From: an uncultured Collinsella sp.
Lineage (GTDB): Bacteria > Actinomycetota > Coriobacteriia > Coriobacteriales > Coriobacteriaceae
Length of the DNA: 5,059 nucleotides
Assembly (NCBI GenBank): GCA_902494605.1
Contig: CABUUG010000130.1
Coordinates: 1 to 5,059, forward strand
Direction of reading: 5' to 3'
In this document: positions 1 through 4,183 of the stretch, piece by piece
How positions within the stretch are numbered: position 1 is the first letter of the stretch
How the letters are laid out: each line of letters opens with the position of its first letter
The notes under the pieces: generated by a model
Told to the model about the DNA's origin: nothing
Database searches by the model: none
What the model saw: the letters and a program-made list of their open reading frames with translations, nothing else
Made by a program: the position numbers and the translations under genes

Positions 1-774
1 CAGAACGTCAGCACCGGCCTCGATAAGCAGCGGCACGCGCTCGGCATAGTCGCGGGTGTTGATACCAGCGCCGACCATGTAGCGCTTGTCGCCGTCGAGC
101 AGCTCGTTGGGGTTGGTCTTGTGGCTGTCATAGTCCTTGCGGAAGACGATGCCCATCAGGTGATCGTTATCGTCGACGATGGGCAGGGCGTTGAGCTTGT
201 TGTCCCAGATGACGTCGTTGGCAACCTTGAGGCTGATGTTCTTGTCGCCTACGATGAGCTGCTCACGCGGGGTCATGAACTCGGAGACCTTCGTCTGGTG
301 GTCATCGCGACTGGGGCGATAGTCGCGGCTGGTGACGATGCCCAGGAGCTTACCCTTGGGAGTGCCGTCGTCGGTGACCGGCATGGTGGAGTGACCGGTC
401 TTCTCCTTGAGCTCGATGACCTGCTCCATGGTCATGTCGGGGGTCAGCGTGGAATCGGACTGAACGAAGCCAGCCTTGTGATCCTTGACGGCCTTGACCA
501 TAGCGGCCTCGGACTCGGCGCTCTGGGAACCGTAAATGAAGGACAGGCCACCCTCGGTAGCGAGCGCGACACCCATATCGACGCCCGAGACGGACTGCAT
601 GATGGCGGAAACCATGGGGATGTTCAAGGTGATTGCCGGCTTCTCACCGCGCTTAAAGCGGGTTAGCGGCGTCTTAAGAGAGACGTTGTTGGGGATGCAC
701 TGCGAGGACGAGTAACCAGGGACCAGCAGATACTCCGAAAACGTGTGGGACTCACCGGGAAAGAACGTAGCCAT
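1..774 (-). CDS. guaB: IMP dehydrogenase, N-terminal part (3' end off the window)
   Basis: This enzyme oxidises IMP to XMP with NAD+, the committed step of guanine nucleotide synthesis, in the cytoplasm. The visible 258 codons start MATFFPGESH and read to the left edge in one open frame. Landmarks are the family entry motif TFSEYLLVPGYSS (residues 11-23), the first barrel strand segment IPMVSAIMQSVSG (52-64), GGLSFIYGSQS (75-85), then a tandem CBS pair: roughly 111-168 (GIVTSRDY, EFMTP) and 170-228 (KLNALPIVDD, GIVFRKDY). The barrel resumes at VGAGINTRDYAERVPLL (234-250). The catalytic cysteine loop and flap lie beyond the edge, so activity cannot be judged. An AGGAG ribosome site at 779-783 lies 4 nt before the ATG and fixes the start. 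The gene is divergent from the small regulator at 968. The sequence resembles the Tritrichomonas foetus type of IMPDH more than the E. coli type (from memory of that protein). The identity is near certain. Confidence 0.96.
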   Translation of the reverse strand, partial: MATFFPGESHTFSEYLLVPGYSSSQCIPNNVSLKTPLTRFKRGEKPAITLNIPMVSAIMQSVSGVDMGVALATEGGLSFIYGSQSAESEAAMVKAVKDHKAGFVQSDSTLTPDMTMEQVIELKEKTGHSTMPVTDDGTPKGKLLGIVTSRDYRPSRDDHQTKVSEFMTPREQLIVGDKNISLKVANDVIWDNKLNALPIVDDNDHLMGIVFRKDYDSHKTNPNELLDGDKRYMVGAGINTRDYAERVPLLIEAGADVL

Positions 775-778
775 GTTT

Positions 779-783
779 CTCCT
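779..783 (-). promoter_or_regulatory. Ribosome binding site of guaB
   Basis: On the minus strand the sequence reads AAAAAGGAGAAAC and then ATG. AGGAG ends 4 nt before the start codon, slightly tight but clear, and it supports the ATG at 774 as the translation start. Confidence 0.75.
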
Positions 784-792
784 TTTTCCATG

Positions 793-802
793 CGACCGGT
801 CG
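793..802. repeat. 10-bp perfect palindrome CGACCGGTCG
   Basis: A self-complementary decamer in the predicted guaB leader, about 10 nt upstream of the ribosome site on the minus strand. It is too short to claim a function. It could be chance in GC-rich DNA, a small operator, or part of leader RNA folding. Confidence 0.25.
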
Positions 803-824
803 GCTGCAGGCCTCGTAGGACCCA

Positions 825-844
825 GCCCAACCTTGGGCGCCCAA
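825..844. repeat. Triple half-site palindrome cluster in the guaB leader
   Basis: GCCCAA (825-830), TTGGGC (833-838) and GCCCAA (839-844) form two overlapping perfect inverted repeats that share the middle half. One has a 2-nt spacer; the other is the spacerless palindrome TTGGGCGCCCAA. They are framed by CCCAG (821-825) and CTGGG (847-851), so an RNA hairpin could also form. They sit at or just after the predicted guaB start site, a common place for a repressor operator. The function is not known. Confidence 0.45.
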
Positions 845-853
845 TACTGGGGA

Positions 854-882
854 AGTATCTTAACGCACTTTGACTGCTACAA
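854..882 (-). promoter_or_regulatory. Candidate guaB promoter (-35 TTGTAG, -10 GATACT)
   Basis: On the minus strand TTGTAG (877-882) and GATACT (854-859) are separated by 17 nt. They match the sigma-70/SigA consensus at 3 of 6 and 4 of 6 positions. Transcription would begin near 847, giving a leader of about 73 nt before the guaB ATG. The -35 box lies on top of the candidate -10 box of the divergent regulator gene. This is a motif-based inference only. Confidence 0.4.
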
Positions 883-883
883 T
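875..883 (+). promoter_or_regulatory. Candidate extended -10 promoter of the ModE-like regulator
   Basis: TGCTACAAT on the plus strand fits an extended -10 element: TG, one base, then TACAAT (5 of 6 to TATAAT). No good -35 is found 16-18 nt upstream, which extended -10 promoters can do without. A start near 890 would leave a leader of about 78 nt. It occupies the same bases as the candidate guaB -35 box on the other strand. Confidence 0.4.
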
Positions 884-927
884 GCATGATTTAAGAAGAG
901 CACACGAGGGTTTGACGCATGCTTTGC

Positions 928-942
928 GTTTGCCCAGCAAAC
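928..942. repeat. Inverted repeat GTTTGC-CCA-GCAAAC ahead of the regulator gene
   Basis: A perfect 6-bp dyad with a 3-nt centre lies in the predicted leader of the ModE-like gene, 9 nt before its ribosome site. A related TTTGC occurs just upstream (923-927). It has the shape of an operator for a dimeric winged-helix protein, so autoregulation is possible. This is inferred from position and symmetry only. Confidence 0.35.
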
Positions 943-950
943 ACTTTAGC

Positions 951-956
951 GGGGAG
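951..956 (+). promoter_or_regulatory. Ribosome binding site that decides the regulator start
   Basis: GGGGAG ends 11 nt before ATG 968 and only 2 nt before GTG 959. The spacing excludes the GTG and favours the ATG. A closer GGAG (961-964) is only 3 nt from the ATG and is unlikely to be used. Confidence 0.55.
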
Positions 957-967
957 ACGTGGAGCAC

Positions 968-1312
968 ATGGAGTACAAGACGACGGCAAAGTTGGTCATT
1001 CAAGCGTGCGACAAGGATCTGCCGGGCGTCTTCGGCCATGGCTGCGTCTTGCTGCTGCAAGGTATCGCCCGCGAGCACTCGCTCAACCGTGCCGCCAAGA
1101 GCATGGGCATGGCATATTCCAAGGCCTGGCGCATTGTGAACGAAGCCGAAGGCCAGCTGGGCTGCAAGCTCATCGAGCGCGACGGCGCCCGCGGATCCAC
1201 GCTCACCCCCGCCGGCGAGCGAGCCATAGCAGTCTACGAGGAGCTGCAGGCCGACATCAACAACGTCATCGTCACCAAAGCCAACGACCTCATCGCCAGC
1301 ATAAAAGAATAG
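968..1312 (+). CDS. Small ModE N-terminal-type winged-helix DNA-binding protein
   Basis: This 114-residue protein is a LysR/ModE-like winged helix-turn-helix domain (ModE N-terminal family, COG2005 type) and little else. Residues about 23-65 hold the helix-turn-helix: GHGCVLLLQGIAREHSLNRA, then AKSMGMAYSKAWRIVNEAE, matching the ModE pattern of an 'AA..LGMSY..AW' recognition helix. The wing follows at 66-86 (CKLIERDGARGSTLTPAGER), and a helix at 87-112 could dimerise. It lacks the C-terminal MOP (molybdate-binding) domains of true ModE, about 260 residues in E. coli, so molybdate sensing cannot be assumed. It is divergent from guaB and no molybdenum gene is in view. Its targets are unknown; itself and guaB are the nearest candidates. 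ATG 968 is preferred over GTG 959 on ribosome-site spacing. Confidence 0.85.
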   Translation: MEYKTTAKLVIQACDKDLPGVFGHGCVLLLQGIAREHSLNRAAKSMGMAYSKAWRIVNEAEGQLGCKLIERDGARGSTLTPAGERAIAVYEELQADINNVIVTKANDLIASIKE

Positions 1313-1352
1313 CCAATTTGGGACGGGGCCTTATAGCCACACAACCCCTTCT

Positions 1353-1427
1353 CATAAGTTGCGGTGAAATAGGGGCTGTTTATGCGGTTAAAGCCGTAAA
1401 TCAATCCCTATTTCACCGCAACTTATG
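1353..1427. repeat. Long perfect inverted repeat (22-bp arms) between convergent genes
   Basis: The left arm (1353-1374, starting CATAAGTTGCGG and ending AAATAGGG) is exactly complementary to the right arm (1406-1427, starting CCCTATTT and ending CAACTTATG), with no mismatch. The 31-nt centre contains a second hairpin: TTTA-TG-CGG (1379-1387) pairs with CCG-TAAA (1394-1400), with a 2-nt bulge. Neither strand has a T-tract after the stem, so it is not a standard intrinsic terminator, though a fold this stable could still protect or halt transcripts entering from both sides. The perfect arms and nested design suggest a dispersed palindromic repeat or MITE-like element. No clear target-site duplication is visible. 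The rest of the 133-bp gap (1313-1445) shows nothing else I can support. Confidence 0.85.
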
Positions 1428-1445
1428 GAGTCGAGGATGATTTAG

Positions 1446-2456
1446 CTAGTTGCGGAGGGCGTTATCTAGGGCGGACGCTACGACCAGGGGGTTGTCGGTG
1501 CCGGCGAAGAGGCGGATGGTGCTCCCCTGCTTGCCGCGCGTGGCCGAGAGGCGCGTCGTTGCGCCGCCGGCGGGCGATGTACGAAACTCCCCCGGCAAAG
1601 CATCGAAGAAATCACCCGCACTGCGCTCGATAAGGTCAAACTCAACTGCCGGGCCAAAGCCGTGCTCGAGGATTCCCGTTGCAACCACATGGTCGGGATG
1701 CGAGCTCAGCCCGGGATAGCGCACGCTGCGCACCATCTCGTTGGCGGCCAGATACTCGGCCAGCGCACGGGCGCGATCGAAATGCGCCTGCATGCGGACG
1801 TCGAGCGAGTCCAGTCCCCGCTCCAGCACACCGGCCTCGTCAGCAGTCAATTCAAACTTGGCCAAGCCACAGCCCTCAAGCAGGGCATGCGCGCACTCGG
1901 CCGCGGCATCCACGCGATGGCGCTTGAGCTGCGAGCGCGCGACCGATACGGCAACCAACTTGCGCGGAGCATCACCGGCGCATACGCGATCGAGCGCCTC
2001 GAGCGACAGCGCAGAACCCAGCCGCAGCGAATCGCAGCCAAAAGCTGACGCCACGGTGTTGTCCACAACCAGCAGCGCATGGACCTCACGCGCCGCCCGA
2101 CCCAGCGCACGAAGATCAGGCACACGCAGACCAAACCCGCCGATGGAGTTGACGAACCACCACAGGTGCGGACCCTCAGCGTCAAACGAGCCGGCAAAGC
2201 CACCGGACGCCGCAGCAAACGCCTCGACAGACGGCTCCCCCACCATCACAACATCGCAGCCGTCAAATCCGCTCGCAAACGCATCGGCAAAATCGTCCGC
2301 AAAGGCCACCAGGCGGTCACCGGGACGCACAATCCCCAACAAAGACAGCGCCGCCGGCACATGCAGGGCCGCAACAAGACGCGCCTCACGCGCGCCGGTC
2401 CTTACAGCCCAGGACTCTTCTAGCTGCTGTACATCCACAAGGCACCGCCCCTTCAT
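1446..2456 (-). CDS. Degenerate cystathionine gamma-synthase-family (PLP) protein
   Basis: This is a member of the Cys/Met metabolism PLP enzyme family (MetB/MetC/MegL fold). Numbering from TTG 2462, family landmarks are RPGDRLVAF (46-54), the VVDNTVAS strand with the pyridine-binding Asp at 134, RGLDSLDVRM (215-224), VRYPGLSSHPDH (247-258) and IRLFAGTDNP (316-325), where Arg normally binds the substrate carboxylate. Key parts are missing. The N-terminal 50 or so residues with the YSRxxNPT segment are absent, giving about 336 residues instead of 380-400. The phosphate-binding SGM is LHV (33-35). The classical HSATKYxGGH lysine motif is replaced by SVARSQLKRHR (173-183). Lys180 in RSQLK is the only plausible Schiff-base residue, and about 17 residues are inserted before it. 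Activity is doubtful; it may be a diverged or non-catalytic paralog. The start is uncertain: ATG 2456 lacks a ribosome site, TTG 2462 lies in a terminator tail, and GTG 2438 has AAGGGG 9 nt upstream. Confidence 0.8.
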   Translation of the reverse strand: MKGRCLVDVQQLEESWAVRTGAREARLVAALHVPAALSLLGIVRPGDRLVAFADDFADAFASGFDGCDVVMVGEPSVEAFAAASGGFAGSFDAEGPHLWWFVNSIGGFGLRVPDLRALGRAAREVHALLVVDNTVASAFGCDSLRLGSALSLEALDRVCAGDAPRKLVAVSVARSQLKRHRVDAAAECAHALLEGCGLAKFELTADEAGVLERGLDSLDVRMQAHFDRARALAEYLAANEMVRSVRYPGLSSHPDHVVATGILEHGFGPAVEFDLIERSAGDFFDALPGEFRTSPAGGATTRLSATRGKQGSTIRLFAGTDNPLVVASALDNALRN

Positions 2457-2460
2457 AAGC

Positions 2461-2496
2461 AAAAACCCACGATGCGGGTGTTCCCCGCATCGTGGG
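2461..2496 (-). terminator. Intrinsic terminator after scrB
   Basis: On the minus strand a perfect 13-bp stem (CCCACGATGCGGG at 2484-2496, pairing with CCCGCATCGTGGG at 2466-2478) closes a 5-nt loop and is followed by TTTTT (2461-2465). It starts 38 nt after the scrB stop codon and is well placed to end the scr transcript. Oddly, its T-tract ends only 4 nt before ATG 2456 of the next gene on the same strand. Confidence 0.92.
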
Positions 2497-2506
2497 CAAC
2501 GGCTGC

Positions 2507-2512
2507 AGTATA
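2507..2512 (-). promoter_or_regulatory. Candidate -10 box for the PLP-family gene
   Basis: TATACT on the minus strand (5 of 6 to TATAAT) lies between the scrB stop and the terminator. Transcription would begin near 2500, so the message would open with the terminator hairpin as its leader. No convincing -35 box is found 16-18 nt upstream and there is no extended TG. It is a weak call, but it is the only candidate in the short gap. Confidence 0.3.
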
Positions 2513-2534
2513 GCGCCGATATGCGACGAATCGC

Positions 2535-4076
2535 CTAGATGTTGAGCGCGTGGTAGGTCACGTTCGCACCCGGAGTGTCAACGGTCACGCCATAGGCCTC
2601 GGGATAGATGCGCGTCGAAAACACGAGCGAGCCATCGTTCACAAACACCTCGACCGACGAGACATCGCCAACAATGCGCACGTTGCGCACCTCGTCGACG
2701 GGCTCCCAGCGCACGGTACGACCGCAGCCGGCAGAAGCGCGACCTTCATCGGTATATCGCATCTCAAAGCGCGCGGGAAGCTCGCCCTCGGCGGGCACAA
2801 ACACCAGTTTCAGCTCGCCATCTACGGTCGCGGCAAACGCGCCGTCGACACCGTCGACAACAACATCAAAGCAGGTATCGCCGGCAACCTCCAACGAGCC
2901 CGCCCCCACACGCACCGAGGCATAATGGTGCTCAATCTCGCGCGCCGGCTGTTGCAGCACCACGCCGCCAGCACCGGCTGTAAGCTCACGCGGCACCGTC
3001 ATACAGTGCTGCCAGCCGCACGCCACGGTGGGCGCGTTGCCATAGGTCGGCTCATCGGGCATGCCCATCCAGCCGATCAGAATGTGGCGACCGTCCTCGG
3101 CCGTGAACTCCTGCGGAGCATAGAAGTCAAAACCGGCGTCCCACAGGCGAAACTCGCCCAGCTCATAAGCGTCATTGCCACCCGTAATGTCGCCCGTTAC
3201 AGGCATGTAGCCCGCTGCATACACGTTACCGCGGTCCCAACGACCGCCCTCGAGCCCCTGGGGAGAGAAAGACAGAAACCTTGCCGGCACGCCGCCATCC
3301 GCCTCAAGCTCCAGATACCCCGGGCACTCCCACATAAAGCCAAAGCGCTCGGGGGTAGACACGCGGCTCTCGAGCTCCCAACTCAGCATATCGGCCGAGC
3401 CATACACCAGGATCTCGCCCACATCGCGCCCGGCACCCTCGCCGTGCATGGCGCAAAATCGACTATCGACATGCGGACCATCCACGCGACGACGTGCGCC
3501 CAGCACCATGTGATAACGCCCGTCCGCGTCACGCCACACCTTGGGGTCGCGCACGTGGCAGGTCAAATCCTCGGGATAATCATCGGACGCCAGCACCACG
3601 CGCTTTTGACTGAACTCCCGACCGGCAAGGCCATCAACGCTCTCGACATACACGGTATCAGCGCGGCGGCCGGTATTGACGTAGTCGTACGTGCCGTCTG
3701 CATCGGAAAGCTTCACGTTGCCTGTGTACAGCACGCAAATGCGGCCGTCCTCGGCAAGCGCGGAGCCCGAATACACGCCATGGCAATCGAACGGCTCGTC
3801 GGGAAGCAGCGGCGCACCGACATATTCCCAGTTCATAAGGTCGCGGCTTGTGGCATGGCCCCAAACCTTAACGCCACCCTCGACATCAAAGGGCGCATAT
3901 TGAAAATAAGCGTGGAACACGCCGCCCGCCTGGCAAAGACCGTTGGGGTCGTTGAGCCAACCCGCCGGCGGCATAATATGGAAGTGCTGGCCATACGCGC
4001 CATGACCGCACTCAGAGGCGGCAGCGTCAACAGCGGCAACCAACTTTGCAAGGTCGCGACCAAGTGCATTAGACAT
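2535..4076 (-). CDS. scrB: Sucrose-6-phosphate hydrolase (GH32 beta-fructosidase)
   Basis: This enzyme hydrolyses sucrose-6-phosphate, delivered by the PTS, into glucose-6-phosphate and fructose. At 513 residues it is full length for the family. The five-bladed GH32 propeller covers about 31-345: WLNDPNG (40-46, nucleophile Asp43), FQYAP (58-62), WGHATSRDLMNWE (72-84), YSGSA (102-106), RDPKVW (176-181, transition-state Asp177) and ECPGY (250-254, acid/base Glu250). The C-terminal beta-sandwich follows, with VEVFVNDG (475-482). There is no signal peptide, so it acts in the cytoplasm, which fits a phosphorylated substrate. ATG 4076 has AGGA 8 nt upstream. It follows the PTS permease after 107 bp on the same strand, and a strong terminator closes the pair. 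An exported invertase or a fructan hydrolase is unlikely given the missing signal and the PTS neighbour. No scrR-type repressor is in view. Confidence 0.95.
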   Translation of the reverse strand: MSNALGRDLAKLVAAVDAAASECGHGAYGQHFHIMPPAGWLNDPNGLCQAGGVFHAYFQYAPFDVEGGVKVWGHATSRDLMNWEYVGAPLLPDEPFDCHGVYSGSALAEDGRICVLYTGNVKLSDADGTYDYVNTGRRADTVYVESVDGLAGREFSQKRVVLASDDYPEDLTCHVRDPKVWRDADGRYHMVLGARRRVDGPHVDSRFCAMHGEGAGRDVGEILVYGSADMLSWELESRVSTPERFGFMWECPGYLELEADGGVPARFLSFSPQGLEGGRWDRGNVYAAGYMPVTGDITGGNDAYELGEFRLWDAGFDFYAPQEFTAEDGRHILIGWMGMPDEPTYGNAPTVACGWQHCMTVPRELTAGAGGVVLQQPAREIEHHYASVRVGAGSLEVAGDTCFDVVVDGVDGAFAATVDGELKLVFVPAEGELPARFEMRYTDEGRASAGCGRTVRWEPVDEVRNVRIVGDVSSVEVFVNDGSLVFSTRIYPEAYGVTVDTPGANVTYHALNI

Positions 4077-4106
4077 ATCAAAGTCCTAACGGATCGAAAG
4101 TAACAA

Positions 4107-4125
4107 GGCGCCAGAGACCGGCACC
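4107..4125 (-). other. Second small hairpin in the scrA-scrB spacer
   Basis: GGTGCC (4120-4125, minus strand) pairs with GGCGCC (4107-4112) with one G-U pair and a 7-nt loop, then a loosely T-rich TTGTTACTTT. It is a weak terminator-like or processing structure just upstream of the scrB ribosome site. With 6 bp, chance is possible. Confidence 0.3.
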
Positions 4126-4138
4126 AGATACGGGAAAC

Positions 4139-4163
4139 GCCCGCGAGCATACAACCCGCGGGC
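4139..4163 (-). other. Stem-loop in the scrA-scrB spacer
   Basis: GCCCGCG (4157-4163 read on the minus strand) pairs with CGCGGGC (4139-4145) around an 11-nt loop and is followed only by GTTTCCC. The T-run is too short for a confident terminator. It may protect the scrA 3' end or partly uncouple scrB expression. It lies 20 nt after the scrA stop codon. Confidence 0.4.
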
Positions 4164-4183
4164 ATACCCTCAATCAAAAGCTC

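Noticed and set aside
775..847. Purine or guanine riboswitch in the guaB leader
   Set aside because: The leader is short and I cannot find the conserved purine-riboswitch core; only small palindromes are visible.
959..967. GTG 959 as start of the ModE-like protein
   Set aside because: GGGGAG (951-956) would be only 2 nt away, too close. ATG 968 has usable spacing and adds no missing domain.
1353..1427. The long palindrome as an ordinary intrinsic terminator
   Set aside because: No T-tract follows the stem on either strand, and the arms are longer and less GC-rich than usual.
919..1440. Plus-strand open frame of 173 codons overlapping the regulator
   Set aside because: It is out of frame with the ModE-like gene, Arg/His-rich and without a family pattern. 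It runs through the palindrome.
1741..2538. Plus-strand open frame of 265 codons opposite the PLP-family gene
   Set aside because: The product is low-complexity (Ser, Ala, Arg, Pro), typical of an antisense shadow. The minus-strand frame shows family landmarks.
2550..4103. Plus-strand open frame of 517 codons covering all of scrB
   Set aside because: It mirrors scrB exactly and its product is rich in His, Arg, Ala and Thr with no recognisable fold. scrB has clear catalytic motifs. Long antisense frames are expected in GC-rich DNA that rarely uses TTA, CTA and TCA codons.
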